This document shows positions 29,721 through 40,700 of a stretch of DNA of 64,000 bases, one piece after another. Each line of letters begins with the position of its first letter. Positions within the stretch are counted from its first letter, which is position 1. This DNA is from Rhodococcus opacus B4 (GTDB lineage: Bacteria; Actinomycetota; Actinomycetes; Mycobacteriales; Mycobacteriaceae). The notes under the pieces were generated by a model. The model made no database searches and was not told the DNA's origin. It saw nothing but the letters and a program-made list of their open reading frames with translations. Made by a program: the position numbers and the translations under genes. The DNA lies in assembly GCF_000010805.1 (NCBI RefSeq), contig NC_012522.1, positions 4,216,001-4,280,000 of the forward strand, given 5' to 3'.

Positions 29721-30716
29721 ATGCGAGTTGGGGGTTCGACGAGAACAAGCGGATGGGCCAGGCGTACCGCCGCCGCAATTGCTCTGGCGGTCGCACTGCC
29801 ACTGGGCGTGACCATGGTGGGCGGCGGCGCAACCGCATCCGCAGCCTTCGACCCCGCAGCGCAGGACTTCTGGGTCGACTCCGCGATGGGTCCGATCAAG
29901 AGCCGCATCTGGCGCGCGGCTGACGGCAACACCAACCGTGTCGTCTACCTGCTCGACGGTCTGCGCGCGCAGGACGACCTGAGCGGCTGGGAGATCAACA
30001 CCGACGCGGGCCCGTTCCTCGCCTCGCAGAACATCAACGTCGTCCAGCCGGTCGGCGGGCAGTCCAGCTTCTACTCCGACTGGTTGTCGAACTCGAACCT
30101 CAACGGGCAGAAGACCCCGTACAAGTGGGAGACGTTCCTCACCGAGGAACTGCGCGACGCACTGGCGAACCGTCTCGGCTTCCAGTCCACCCGCAACGGC
30201 GTCATCGGCCTGTCCATGGGTGGCAGCGCCGCCCTGACGCTCGCCGCCTACCACCCGGACCAGTTCAACTACGCGGGCTCGCTGTCCGGGTACCTGAACA
30301 TCTCGGCTCCCGGCATGCGTGAGGCGATCCGCATCGCGATGCTCGACGCCGGCCGCTACAACGTCGACGCCATGTGGGGCCCGCCGTGGAACCCGGCGTG
30401 GCTGCGCAACGACCCGTTCGTCTTCGCGAACAAGCTCCGCGACAACAACACCCGCCTGTGGGTGTCGGCCGCCAACGGCATCCCCGCCCCCGGCGGAGCC
30501 GCACCGACCGGATTCATGGACGTGTTCAACGCGAGCACCGGCGCGAGCCTCGAGGCGCTGTCGCTGGCGAACACCCGTGCCTTCCAGGTCAAGATGGCGA
30601 CCCTCGGCGCGAAGAACGTCACCTACAGCTTCCCGCCCCGCGGCATCCACACGTGGCGCTACTGGCAGCAGCAGATCCACGATCTGGCCGGCGACCTCGG
30701 CAACACGATCGGATAG
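29721..30716 (+). CDS. Mycolyltransferase (antigen 85 family), copy 2
   Basis: A 331-residue paralogue of copy 1 with a signal peptide ending near residue 42 (ATASAA), catalytic Ser165 in GLSMGGSAAL, the VGGQSSFYSDW block and a C-terminal His in GIHTWRYW. ATG at 29721 has GGAGGG at 29704-29709; the frame is open to 29643, but that adds a second basic stretch before the signal peptide. A 149-bp segment (30279-30427) differs from copy 1 at only three bases. Confidence 0.92.
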   Translation: MRVGGSTRTSGWARRTAAAIALAVALPLGVTMVGGGATASAAFDPAAQDFWVDSAMGPIKSRIWRAADGNTNRVVYLLDGLRAQDDLSGWEINTDAGPFLASQNINVVQPVGGQSSFYSDWLSNSNLNGQKTPYKWETFLTEELRDALANRLGFQSTRNGVIGLSMGGSAALTLAAYHPDQFNYAGSLSGYLNISAPGMREAIRIAMLDAGRYNVDAMWGPPWNPAWLRNDPFVFANKLRDNNTRLWVSAANGIPAPGGAAPTGFMDVFNASTGASLEALSLANTRAFQVKMATLGAKNVTYSFPPRGIHTWRYWQQQIHDLAGDLGNTIG

Positions 30717-30847
30717 CTCGGACGTAACAATTGCACCAGCTGTAACAGCGCGGCACTCCCACTCGTCTGTTGTTTGCGTGTAGAAAGAACCGGAACGCGA
30801 GGCCGTGCTCCGTGTTGGCCTCGACGCGCAGAGAGAGAGTGAACGTC

Positions 30848-32734
30848 ATGCGAGTAGGCCTGTTCAGGGCAGAACGTCAGCGTTCGTCGACCGGAAACGT
30901 TCGAAGGCGCGCGCTCGCCTCGCTTGCCGCTGTGCTCGTGGTGCCGGTGGCGGTCGGGTTCACCCAGACCGCCACCGTCTCCGCTGCGCCCGCCGCCGCG
31001 CACGCTCCGGTGGCCACCCAGGCCCCGAGCGGCGCGACGATCCACCACGTCGACTGGCTCACCGACCGTCGCGTGGCGATCTGGATCAACTCTCCGTCGA
31101 TGGGGGTGCCGATCCAGGTGCAGATGCTGCTCGCCCGGGACTGGAACTCGAAGCCGACGGAGAAATTCCCGTCCGTCTACATGCTCGACGGCCTCCGCGC
31201 GCAGGACAACGAGAACGGCTGGACCCTCGAGACCGACGCCGAATCGTTCTTCGCGGACAAGAACATCAACGTCGTCCTCCCGGTCGGCGGCCAGTCCAGC
31301 TTCTACTCCGACTGGGTGGCCCAGGACAACGGCCAGAACTACCAGTGGGAGACGTTCCTCACGAAGGAACTGCCCCCGATCCTCGAAAGCGACTGGCGCA
31401 CCACAAAGACACGCGGCGTCGTCGGACTGTCGATGGGCGGCACGTCCGCGATGTTCCTCGCGGCCCGCAACCAGGGATTCTTCAAGTTCGCCGCGTCGCT
31501 GTCGGGCATGCTCACCACCACGGCGCTCGGCATGCCGCAGGCCGTGGCCTACGCGATGAGCGATGCCGGCGGATTCGACGCGAACGCGATGTGGGGTCCC
31601 CCGACCAGTTCCGCGTGGGAGGAACACGACCCGTACCTGCTGGCCGACAAGCTCAAGGGCGTCAGCCTGTACATCTCCAGCGGCAGCGGCACCACGGGCC
31701 CGTACGACCAGCCGTCCGGAATCCCGGGCGTCAGCACCAATTACGCGGGCATGGGCCTCGAAATCCTCTCTCGCCTCACCTCGCAGACGTTCGCGACCAA
31801 GCTGAACAAGCTGGGAATCCCCGCCCAGGTCAACTACCGGCCGTCCGGCACACATTCGTGGCCGTACTGGCAGTTCGAACTGCATCAGCTGTGGCCGCAG
31901 CTCGCCAGCGCCGTCGACGTCGAGCCCGAGAAGCCGGTGTGCACCACCGGGGGCTCCATTGCCGGGGTCGCAGGCGCGAACCCGTGGATCGGCGACTGCC
32001 TGACCCCCGAATACAGTCTCGCGGGCGGAACGGTCCAGGACTTCCGCAACGGCCGGATCTTCGCCAAGTCCGACACCGGCGCGCAGCCGGTGGCCGGTGC
32101 CATCGGCGGCGTCTACCAGGCGACCGGTGGTCCCGGCGCGCCGCTCGGCTACCCGACGACACCCGAACTGGCCACCCCCGACGGGCGCGGTCGCTTCAAC
32201 CACTTCGAGCACGGGTCCGTCTACTGGTCGCCGCAGACCGGGGCGCACGCCGTCCGCGGCGCGATCCGCGACGAGTGGGCACGGCAGGGCTGGGAGGCCG
32301 GACCGCTCGGGTACCCGGTGGCCGAGGAAGTTCCGACCCCCGGCAAGAACGGCGCCGTGCAGGGTTTCGAGATCGGCGCCATGTACTTCAGTCCCGCGAA
32401 CGGCACCCACCGCGTGCAGGGAATGATCATGGGCAAGTACGCGGAACTCGGGTACGAGGGCGGCTGGCTCGGGTTCCCGAAGACCAGCGAGATCGCCGTC
32501 AAGGACGGCGGCCGGTTCAACCAGTTCGAGGGCGGCAACATCTACTGGAGTCCGCTGTCGGGCGCCTGGGCCGTCGAGAACGGGCCGATCTTCGACGCCT
32601 GGAAGAGCGCAGGCTACGAGGGTGGCCGGCTCGGGTTCCCGATCAGCGACAAATTCGCCATTCCCGGTGGCGTCCAGCAGAACTTCCAGACCGGCTACGT
32701 CACAGTGATCGACAACAAGGCCGAGATTCACTGA
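30848..32734 (+). CDS. Mycolyltransferase with C-terminal LGFP wall-binding repeats, copy 3
   Basis: A 628-residue fusion. A signal peptide (1-47) is followed by an Ag85-type mycolyltransferase domain to about residue 360 (catalytic Ser195 in GLSMGGTSAM; YMLDGLRAQD; VGGQSSFYSDW; His in GTHSWPYW), then four to five LGFP repeats (cores LGYPTTPEL, LGYPVAEEV, LGFPKTSEI, LGFPISDKF) spaced by about 50 residues. The architecture matches the PS1/Cop1 mycolyltransferases of Corynebacterium. LGFP repeats are thought to bind the wall, so this enzyme probably acts attached to arabinogalactan. ATG at 30848 is preceded by a GAGAGAG stretch. Confidence 0.9.
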   Translation: MRVGLFRAERQRSSTGNVRRRALASLAAVLVVPVAVGFTQTATVSAAPAAAHAPVATQAPSGATIHHVDWLTDRRVAIWINSPSMGVPIQVQMLLARDWNSKPTEKFPSVYMLDGLRAQDNENGWTLETDAESFFADKNINVVLPVGGQSSFYSDWVAQDNGQNYQWETFLTKELPPILESDWRTTKTRGVVGLSMGGTSAMFLAARNQGFFKFAASLSGMLTTTALGMPQAVAYAMSDAGGFDANAMWGPPTSSAWEEHDPYLLADKLKGVSLYISSGSGTTGPYDQPSGIPGVSTNYAGMGLEILSRLTSQTFATKLNKLGIPAQVNYRPSGTHSWPYWQFELHQLWPQLASAVDVEPEKPVCTTGGSIAGVAGANPWIGDCLTPEYSLAGGTVQDFRNGRIFAKSDTGAQPVAGAIGGVYQATGGPGAPLGYPTTPELATPDGRGRFNHFEHGSVYWSPQTGAHAVRGAIRDEWARQGWEAGPLGYPVAEEVPTPGKNGAVQGFEIGAMYFSPANGTHRVQGMIMGKYAELGYEGGWLGFPKTSEIAVKDGGRFNQFEGGNIYWSPLSGAWAVENGPIFDAWKSAGYEGGRLGFPISDKFAIPGGVQQNFQTGYVTVIDNKAEIH

Positions 32735-32760
32735 TGGCCGGACCGCACTAGAAATCTCAC

Positions 32761-32811
32761 GCGCATCGGGCGGGGCCGGGTCCAGCGGACCAGGCTTCCG
32801 CCCGATCTGCG
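32761..32811 (+). terminator. Imperfect GC-rich hairpin after mycolyltransferase copy 3
   Basis: A stem of over 20 bp with small bulges (CGCATCGGGCGG... pairing with ...CCGCCCGATCTGCG) begins 27 bases after the stop and ends 50 bases before the next ATG. Confidence 0.5.
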
Positions 32812-32860
32812 TCTGTACCCTGTCGAGAGACAACGACTTGGAAAGCAAGGACGGAAATAG

Positions 32861-33436
32861 ATGCCGCAGCACTCACGTATCAGCACCACCTTCCGACGGT
32901 CGATCGCAGTAGGCGCGCTCGCCGTCGCAGCAAGCGGATTGTTGGTCGGGTGCGGTAGCGACGACTCCACGGCGACGTCCAACCCGTCCACCAGCGCCAC
33001 GACGTCGGCTGCGGAGTCCACTTCCGCCGAGAGTTCGGCGTCCGCCGCGCCCAGCGCGAGCGCGTCCGCGTCTGCTTCCGCACCGGTGACGAGCCCCGGC
33101 GAGGCTGCGACGGCGCCGCCGGCGCAGCCCGAGGAAGTGCCGAACGACTTCCCCGGCCCCAGCGAGGTCCCGGTCAGCACCGACGGCCAGAAGTTCCTCG
33201 ACGCGCTGAAGAGCAAGGGCATCGAACCCGCCGCCGACGGCACCATGGCCGTGAGCACCGCCGACTTCATCTGCCAGGCCAAGGCCGAAGGCAAGAGCGA
33301 CCCCGAGACGATGGTGTTCGTCACAGCGATGGTCGGCACCGAGGCGTCCGCCGCGGGTCAGGAACTGACCCAGGAGCAGGCGACGGCCAACGCCCAGACG
33401 TACATGGACGTCGCCCACGCGACCTACTGCAAGTAG
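32861..33436 (+). CDS. DUF732 domain lipoprotein
   Basis: A 191-residue exported protein. The lipobox LLVGC puts the lipidated Cys at residue 31. A long Ser/Thr/Ala/Pro-rich linker (35-95) leads to a C-terminal DUF732 domain (DGQKFLDALKSKGI.., ADFICQAKAEG, Cys near the end in ATYCK) with its two conserved cysteines, probably disulfide-bonded. DUF732 is common in mycolate-containing actinobacteria and has no assigned function. It is located 7 bp before the cutinase-like gene, so co-expression is likely. Confidence 0.8.
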   Translation: MPQHSRISTTFRRSIAVGALAVAASGLLVGCGSDDSTATSNPSTSATTSAAESTSAESSASAAPSASASASASAPVTSPGEAATAPPAQPEEVPNDFPGPSEVPVSTDGQKFLDALKSKGIEPAADGTMAVSTADFICQAKAEGKSDPETMVFVTAMVGTEASAAGQELTQEQATANAQTYMDVAHATYCK

Positions 33437-33442
33437 ACGCCG

Positions 33443-34423
33443 ATGTCGGTGACCGGGCGCGGCACGCGGAAGAAGAAGAGCAGCCTCCTGCGCAAACTGC
33501 TGGTGCTGATCGTGATCCTGCTGGTGATTCTCGTCGCAGTGATCGCGCTCTGGTACCTGCTCGCAGGGCGGCTGCCCAAACCGATCCCGACCCCGCCCGG
33601 TCCCGAGCGTCCCAACGCCCAGCCGGCGAGCTGTCCCGACGTCCAGGTGGTCGTCGTCCCGGGCACCTGGGAGTCCAGCGCCACCGACGACCCGTACAAC
33701 CCGACGGCCAACCCGGCGTCGCTGATGCTCAACGTGTCGCGGCCGCTGCAGGAACAGTTCGAGCCCTCGCGCGCCGACGTGTACACGGTTCCGTACGTCG
33801 CGCAGTTCTCCAATCCCGTCGCCTTCCCGCCGGACGGGCAGCAGTCGTACAACAACAGCCGCGGCGCCGGCACCGCCGCCACCAACGACATCCTGATCCG
33901 CCGGCACGCCGAGTGCCCGCTGACCAGCTTCCTGCTTACCGGCTTCTCCCAGGGCGCGGTCATCGCCGGCGACGTCGCTTCCAGTATCGGTGCAGGTGAC
34001 GGGCCCGTTCCGGCGGATCTTGTGCTCGGCGTCGGGCTCATCGCCGACGGTCGTCGCGACCCGGCCGCCGCCACGAACGTCGGTCAGCCCGTCGCGGGTG
34101 TGGGCGCCGAACTGTCGCTGGCAGGGCTGCAGATCCCCGGCATCACGATGACCGGTCCCCGGCCCGGTGGTTTCGGTGATCTCACCGACCGGGCGGTCGA
34201 GATCTGCGCCCCGTCCGACGGAATCTGCGACGCGCCCGCGCAAGCGCTGAAGCCGAGCAACTGGATCGGCAGCGGGCTGCGTCTGCTCGAGTACAACAAC
34301 AACCCGGTTCACGCGATGTACAACTCGTATGTCGTCGACGACTCCGGGACGACGGCCACGCAGTGGATCGCCGGATGGGCAGCCGAGAAGATAGAGGCCG
34401 CCCCGACCCCGGCTCACAGTTGA
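33443..34423 (+). CDS. Cutinase-family envelope lipase/thioesterase (Rv3802c-like)
   Basis: A 326-residue protein with a basic N-terminus, one membrane anchor (about 17-42) and a cutinase-type alpha/beta hydrolase. The nucleophile is in GFSQGA; the Asp is probably in the ICAPSDGICDAP loop, the usual cutinase DxVC position, and the His is in NPVHAMY. Rv3802c of M. tuberculosis is an essential phospholipase/thioesterase next to fadD32-pks13 and is linked to mycolate metabolism. The same neighbourhood here supports an equivalent role. Confidence 0.88.
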   Translation: MSVTGRGTRKKKSSLLRKLLVLIVILLVILVAVIALWYLLAGRLPKPIPTPPGPERPNAQPASCPDVQVVVVPGTWESSATDDPYNPTANPASLMLNVSRPLQEQFEPSRADVYTVPYVAQFSNPVAFPPDGQQSYNNSRGAGTAATNDILIRRHAECPLTSFLLTGFSQGAVIAGDVASSIGAGDGPVPADLVLGVGLIADGRRDPAAATNVGQPVAGVGAELSLAGLQIPGITMTGPRPGGFGDLTDRAVEICAPSDGICDAPAQALKPSNWIGSGLRLLEYNNNPVHAMYNSYVVDDSGTTATQWIAGWAAEKIEAAPTPAHS

Positions 34424-34615
34424 TTTTGTGGCGGGTGGGTTCACCGTGGTCGGTGAGTCGTGAAACGTCCCAAACAGATAGGCGCGACGCGTACTCGCCG
34501 GTAGTGTGCGTTTCCCGGCACCGGTAGAGTGCTGCACTGTTGCTGCACCACCCGTGCCCGACCCACCGATGTTCACGTCCTGAACGGGGGCGTTTCACCA
34601 CAGGAGAAGCTATTC

Positions 34616-35605
34616 ATGAGTTCCGACGCCAGCTCGTTGCGTAAGTTCCGATTCGCGGCAGGCGGAGAGGGCAACGCGGACGAGGGCGGCGCGCGTCGGT
34701 TCGTCAAGCTTGCGCAGAAGGCCGAGGAACTCGGGTTCGACAGCTTCATGATCCCCGACCACCTGGGTAACCAGGTGGGACCGATCGCCGCGCTCGGCGC
34801 GCTCGCGATCGCCACGGACAAGATCCGGCTCGGCACCGCAGTCCTCGCCAACGGCTTCCGGCATCCGGCGATCCTCGCCAAGGACGCCGCCACCATCGAC
34901 GTGCTGTCGGGTGGCCGCCTCGAACTCGGCATCGGCGCAGGCTGGATGAAGGAAGAGTTCGACAAGGGTGGCATCGACTACGAGCGCCCGGGTGTCCGGA
35001 TCGCGAAGCTCGAGGAGACCCTGCAGATTCTCGACGTGCTGCTGCGCGGCCAGGAGTGCAACTTCGACGGCAAGTACTACCAGATCAAGGGCCTGACGGG
35101 CAGCCCGCGGCCGCGGCAGGGTCCGCGTCCCCCGATCGCCGTCGGCGGTGGCGGCCCCAAGATGCTGGCGCTCGCCGCCAAGTACGCCGACATCATCTCC
35201 GTGGCGACGCCGACGAGCAAGGAAGGCAAGCTCCTCCTGTCGGGTGTCACGCTCGAGAAGACGATGGAGCGCGTCGACCGGATCCGGGAGGCTGCCGGCG
35301 ACCGGTTCGACGACATCGAACTGAACTGGACGATCACCACCATCGTCATCACCGACGACCGTGAGCAGACCGCCGAGATGGCGCTCGCCGCACTCGACCA
35401 GGGCTTCCCGCCCAACATCGAGGTCGATACCAAGCTGTCCGTCGAAGACATCCTGAGCTCGCCGTATCTCGCGATCGGGAGCTTCGAGGAGATCGCCGAT
35501 CAGATCCGTATGGTGCGAGAAAAGACGACAATGTCCTACGTCGGTGTGTTCCCCACACAGATGGATGCGTTCGCGCCGATCATCTCGCAGCTGAAGGGCG
35601 AGTAG
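34616..35605 (+). CDS. LLM-class F420-dependent oxidoreductase
   Basis: A 329-residue TIM-barrel member of the luciferase-like family using F420 (or FMN). Recognisable blocks are FRFAAGGEG, LGFDSFMIPDH, IRLGTAVLANGFRHPAILAKDAATIDVLS, LELGIGAGW and PIAVGGGGPKML. AGGAG at 34602-34606 supports ATG at 34616. It sits between the cutinase-like gene and fadD32, where M. tuberculosis has no such gene. Its substrate is unknown; a link to mycolate metabolism is only suggested by position. Confidence 0.85.
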   Translation: MSSDASSLRKFRFAAGGEGNADEGGARRFVKLAQKAEELGFDSFMIPDHLGNQVGPIAALGALAIATDKIRLGTAVLANGFRHPAILAKDAATIDVLSGGRLELGIGAGWMKEEFDKGGIDYERPGVRIAKLEETLQILDVLLRGQECNFDGKYYQIKGLTGSPRPRQGPRPPIAVGGGGPKMLALAAKYADIISVATPTSKEGKLLLSGVTLEKTMERVDRIREAAGDRFDDIELNWTITTIVITDDREQTAEMALAALDQGFPPNIEVDTKLSVEDILSSPYLAIGSFEEIADQIRMVREKTTMSYVGVFPTQMDAFAPIISQLKGE

Positions 35606-35791
35606 ACGCAGCGGACCGAGGGCGGCGATGCCAATCTGTAACATATCGATGGTTTGAAATCGATGAACTTATTCGGGTGAGTGGCGTGTTACGTCGTTTC
35701 CCACGAGTTTTACAAGATCCGATTCGGCGAAGGAAGTCTGGGGCGCAGTCATGCTGGGGCATGCCTGTGTGATCGCTTCGGAGGAGATGGA

Positions 35792-37687
35792 ATGAACGCG
35801 AAGTTCGATGATTTTATCGACGAGACGGGCCACATCAGGCTCGACTCGGGAAGCACGCTGGTCGATTACGTCCAGCGGCACACCCGGGAGAACTCGGACG
35901 AGCTGGCATACCGCTACATCGACTATTCGCGGGACAGAGACGGCGAAGCGCAGGAGCTGACCTGGGAACAGTTCGGCCACCGGTTGCGCGCCGTCGCGGC
36001 TCGCCTCCAGCAGGTCACCAAGCCCGGCGACCGCGTCGCGGTCCTCGCGCCGCAGGGTCTCGACTACGTCATCTCCTTCTTCGCCGCCATCCATGCCGGA
36101 GCGATCTCGGTGCCGCTGTTCGACCCCGACGAACCCGGCCACACCGACCGTCTGCACGCCGTCCTCGGTGACTGCAAGCCTGCCGCCATCCTCACGGCCA
36201 CCTCCTCCGCCGCGGGTGTTCGACAGTTCTTCCGGTCCCTCCCCGCCGCCGAGCGCCCCCGGATCATCGCCGTCGACGCCATCCCCGACAGCGTCGGCGA
36301 GTCCTGGGTGCGCCCCGAGATCGATCTCGACGACATCGCGTACCTGCAGTACACGTCCGGCTCGACCCGCGTGCCCGCCGGTGTGGAGATCACGCACCGC
36401 GCCGTCGGCACCAACGCGCTGCAGATGGTCGACTCCATCGAACTCAACGAGAACTCGCGTGGCGTCACCTGGCTGCCGCTGTTCCACGACATGGGTCTGC
36501 TCACGGTCATCCTGCCCGCCCTCGGCGGCAAGTACATCACCATCATGAGCCCGCGCGCGTTCGTGCAGCGGCCGTACCGGTGGATCAAGGAACTGGCCGC
36601 GGTGTCGGACGGTGCGGGCACGTTCGCGGCCGCACCCAACTTCGCGTTCGAGCACGCGGCCGCCCGCGGCCTGCCGAAGAGTGGTGAGAGCCTCGACCTG
36701 AGCAACGTGATCGGCCTCATCAACGGCAGCGAGCCGGTCACGACGTCGTCGATGCGCAAGTTCAACGAGGCGTTCGCGCCGTACGGCCTGCCGAAGACGG
36801 CGATCAAGCCCTCGTACGGCATGGCCGAGGCCACGCTGTTCGTGTCCTCCACCCGGCACTCGGACGAGGCCCGCGTCATCTACGTCGATCGCGACGAACT
36901 CAACGCCGGTCGCGTCGTGAAGGTGGACCAGGACGCCGAGAACGCCATCCCGCAGGTGTCCTGCGGCTACGTCGCGCGCAGCCAGTGGGCCGCCATCGTC
37001 GACCCGGAATCGCGCATCGAGCAGCCCGACGACCGGGTCGGTGAGATCTGGCTGCACGGCGAGAACATCGGCATCGGCTACTGGGGTCGCACCGACGAGA
37101 CCGCCGAGACGTTCCACAACAAGCTCACCAACCGGCTCGCCGAGGGCAGCCACGCGGAGGGCACTCCCGAGGACGCCAACTGGATGCGCACCGGCGACTA
37201 CGGCGTGTACATCGACGGCGAGCTGTTCATCACGGGCCGCGTCAAAGACCTCGTGATCGTCGACGGCCGCAACCATTACCCGCAGGACCTCGAGTTCTCG
37301 GCGCAGGAGGCCAGCACCGCGCTGCGTCCCGGCTTCGTGGCCGCGTTCGCGGTCCCGGCCAACCAGCTGCCCGCCGTCGTGTTCGAGAACACGCACTCGG
37401 GCCTGAACTACGACGCGGACGATTCCTCCGAGCAGCTCGTGATCGTCGCCGAGCGCGCACCGGGTGCAGGTAAGGCCGATCCGCAGCCTGTCGCAGACAC
37501 GGTGCGGGCCGCGCTGTCGACCAGGCACGGGGTCACGGCGCGCGACATCCTGCTGGTGCCCGCGGGCTCGATTCCCCGTACGTCGAGCGGCAAGATCGCC
37601 CGCCGCGCGTGCAAGGCGAGCTACATCGAGGGCACCCTGCGCGGCGGATACACGCAGACGGCCTTCCCCGATAGCGTTTCCGAATAG
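35792..37687 (+). CDS. fadD32: Long-chain fatty-acyl-AMP ligase FadD32
   Basis: A 631-residue FAAL enzyme that adenylates the long meromycolic acid and loads it onto the N-terminal carrier domain of Pks13. The adenylation P-loop motif is [11 protein letters not shown] (187-197), followed by [14 protein letters not shown] and the C-terminal SGKIARRA lysine. The start at 35792 has GGAGGAG just upstream. The 186-bp upstream region is comparatively AT-rich, with ATCGAT repeats and GTAACA/TGTTAC inverted half-sites (35638-35643, 35687-35692), and probably carries its own promoter. Confidence 0.95.
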   Translation: MNAKFDDFIDETGHIRLDSGSTLVDYVQRHTRENSDELAYRYIDYSRDRDGEAQELTWEQFGHRLRAVAARLQQVTKPGDRVAVLAPQGLDYVISFFAAIHAGAISVPLFDPDEPGHTDRLHAVLGDCKPAAILTATSSAAGVRQFFRSLPAAERPRIIAVDAIPDSVGESWVRPEIDLDDIAYLQYTSGSTRVPAGVEITHRAVGTNALQMVDSIELNENSRGVTWLPLFHDMGLLTVILPALGGKYITIMSPRAFVQRPYRWIKELAAVSDGAGTFAAAPNFAFEHAAARGLPKSGESLDLSNVIGLINGSEPVTTSSMRKFNEAFAPYGLPKTAIKPSYGMAEATLFVSSTRHSDEARVIYVDRDELNAGRVVKVDQDAENAIPQVSCGYVARSQWAAIVDPESRIEQPDDRVGEIWLHGENIGIGYWGRTDETAETFHNKLTNRLAEGSHAEGTPEDANWMRTGDYGVYIDGELFITGRVKDLVIVDGRNHYPQDLEFSAQEASTALRPGFVAAFAVPANQLPAVVFENTHSGLNYDADDSSEQLVIVAERAPGAGKADPQPVADTVRAALSTRHGVTARDILLVPAGSIPRTSSGKIARRACKASYIEGTLRGGYTQTAFPDSVSE

Positions 37688-37718
37688 TCCACTTCCTGAC
37701 GGGTAGCTTGGTGAGTTG

Positions 37719-40700
37719 ATGGCTGAAAAAGATGATGACCGGACCAGCACAGGTGACATGACGGTTGCGCAGTTGCGTGACTGGCTGCGCAACTGGATTG
37801 CCGACGCAACCGGGCAACCGGTCGGTCAGATCACCGACGACCGCCCGATGGAAGAGTTCGGTCTGTCGTCCCGCGACGCCGTCGCACTCAGCGGTGAGAT
37901 CGAGGAACTGGTCGGCGTCACGCTCACGGCGACGGTCGCGTACCAGCACCCCACCATCGCGTCGCTGGCGACTCGCATCATCGAGGGCGAACCCGAGCAG
38001 CCCGACGACTCGGCCGACGCCGCCTACTATGCGTCGGCGCCGACGTCGGATGCGCACGACATCGCGATCGTGGGCCTGGCCTCACGCTTCCCGGGTGCAG
38101 GCACCACTCCCGCCGAGATGTGGCGGATGCTGGCGGAGGGCCGCGACGGCATCTCCGACCTGCCCGAGGGCCGCTGGGAGGAGTTCACCTCCGACCCGCA
38201 GATCAAGGCCGCCGTCGAGAAGGCCAACACGCAGGGCGGCTACCTCGACGACGTGAAGACGTTCGACGCGGAGTTCTTCGCGATGTCCCCGCTGGAGGTC
38301 GCGAACGTCGACCCGCAGCAGCGTCTCGCGATGGAACTGACGTGGGAGGCACTCGAGCACGCCCGCATCCCGGCCAGCGACCTCAAGGGTGAGCAGGTCG
38401 GTGTGTTCATCGGCAGCTCGGCCAACGACTACCAGTTGCTCGCGGTCAGCGACCCGGTCCACGCGCATCCGTACGCGCTGACCGGCACGTCGACGTCCAT
38501 CGTCGCGAACCGGGTCTCGTATTTCTACGATTTCCGCGGACCGTCCATCGCCCTCGACACGGCGTGCTCGTCTTCGCTCGTCGCGGTGCACCAGGCGGTG
38601 CGCTCGCTGCGGTCCGGTGAATCGGATCTCGCGCTCGCCGGCGGCGTCAACATGCTCGTTGCACCGCCCGCCACGCTGGGCTTCGACCAGCTGGGTGTGA
38701 TGGCCCCCAACGGCCGCATCAAGGCGTTCTCCTCCGACGCCGACGGCATGATCCGTGCCGAGGGCGGCGGTCTCGTCGTTCTCAAGCGTCTCGAGGACGC
38801 CGAGCGCGACGGCGACGAGATCTTCGCCGTCATCGCCGGTAGCGCGGTCAACCAGGACGGCCGCTCCAACGGTCTCGCGGCCCCGAACCCCGACGCGCAG
38901 GCCGACGTCCTGCGGCACGCCTACCGGGACGCGGGCATCAACCCGGCCGGCGTCGACTACATCGAGGCGCACGGCACCGGCACCATCCTCGGCGATCCCA
39001 TCGAGGCGGACGCGCTCGGACGCGTCGTCGGTCGTGGACGCGCCGACGACAAGCCCGCGCTGCTCGGTTCGGCCAAGACCAACTTCGGTCACCTCGAGGC
39101 CGCCGCGGGCGCCGCGGGTCTGATCAAGGTCGTGCTGTCGATGCGGGAGGACACGCTTCCCCCCACGCTGAACTTCGCCGGACCCAACCCGTACATCGCG
39201 TTCGACAAGGCGCATCTGCAGGTCATTCCCGAGGGTGCGGCGTGGCCGCGCTACACGGGCGCGGCGGTCGCCGGTGTGTCCGGATTCGGTTTCGGTGGCA
39301 CCAACGCGCACGTGGTCGTGCGCGAGTACACCGGACCTGCCGTCGACGACGAGACCGAGGTCACCGAGCCCGCCGTTCCCGCCGAGGACGCGGTCGTGGC
39401 CGAGGCTGTCGAGCCGACGGTCGTCCTCGCGGTGTCCGGTGCGCTGCCGTCGCGTCGTCGCCGGGCGGCAGCCGATCTGGCCGACTGGCTGGAGACGGAA
39501 GAGGGCAGCACCACCCCGCTCGCCGACGTCGCCCGCGCTCTCGCACGCCGCAACCACGGTCGCTCGCGGGGCGTCGTCCTGGCGAAGACCCGCTCCGAGG
39601 CCGTCACCGGTCTGCGCGCCGTCGCCGCGGGCAAGCCCGGGCAGGGCGTGTTCACCGCGGATTCGCCGTCGTCGAAGGGCGCCGTCTGGGTTCTGTCGGG
39701 CTTCGGTTCGCAGCACCGCAAGATGGCCAAGCAGCTGTACCTGGAGAACCCGGTGTTCGCCGCGGCCATCGACGAGGTCGACGCGCTGATCGAGGACGAG
39801 GCCGGCTACTCCATGAAGGAGAAGTTCCTCGACGACGCGATCGACTACGACGTCGAGACTTCGCAGGTCGGCATCTTCGCCATCCAGATCGGTCTGGCGG
39901 CGCTGTTGCGTCACCACGGCGCCGAGCCGGAAGCCGTCGTCGGCCACTCGATGGGCGAGGCTGCCGCCGCGTACATCTCGGGCGGTCTGCCGCTCGAGGA
40001 CGCCGTCCGCGTGATCTGCGCCCGGTCCCGCCTCATGGGCGAGGCCGAGGCCACGCTCGAGGGCGACGACATCCGTCTGATGGCGCTCGTCGAGTACAGC
40101 GCCTCCGAGATCGAGACCGTCCTCACCGACTTCCCGCACCTCGAGGTCTGCGTGTACGCGGCCCCGACGCACACCGTCATCGGCGGCCCCGAGCCCGAGG
40201 TCAACGCCATCGTCGCGCGGGCCGAGGGCGAGGAGAAGATGGCCCGCGTCCTCAAGACGAAGGGCGCCAGCCACACTTCGCAGGTCGACCCGCTGCTGGG
40301 TGAGCTGGCTGCGGAACTGGCGGGCATCGAGCCGACCAAGCTGAAGCTGGGCGTGTACTCGTCCGTCGACCAGGACACCTACTACCGCGCCGGCCACGAG
40401 CCGATCCACCGCGAGGAGTACTGGACCAAGGGTCTGCGCCACAGCGTGTACTTCACCAACGCCGTCCGCCTCGCCGTCGGCAGCGGGCACACCACGTTCG
40501 TGGAGCTGGCTCCCAACCCGGTGGCCCTGATGTCCGTGGCCGCCACCGCGTTCGACGCCGGCCTGCACGACATGCAGCTCATCCAGACGCTCAAGCGCAA
40601 GGAGGACGAGCCGCTCGGTGTCCTCGCCGCGCTCGCGCAGCTGTACGTGCACGGGCACGCCGTCGACCTGTCGTCGCTGCTCCCCGACGGCGACTTCGCG

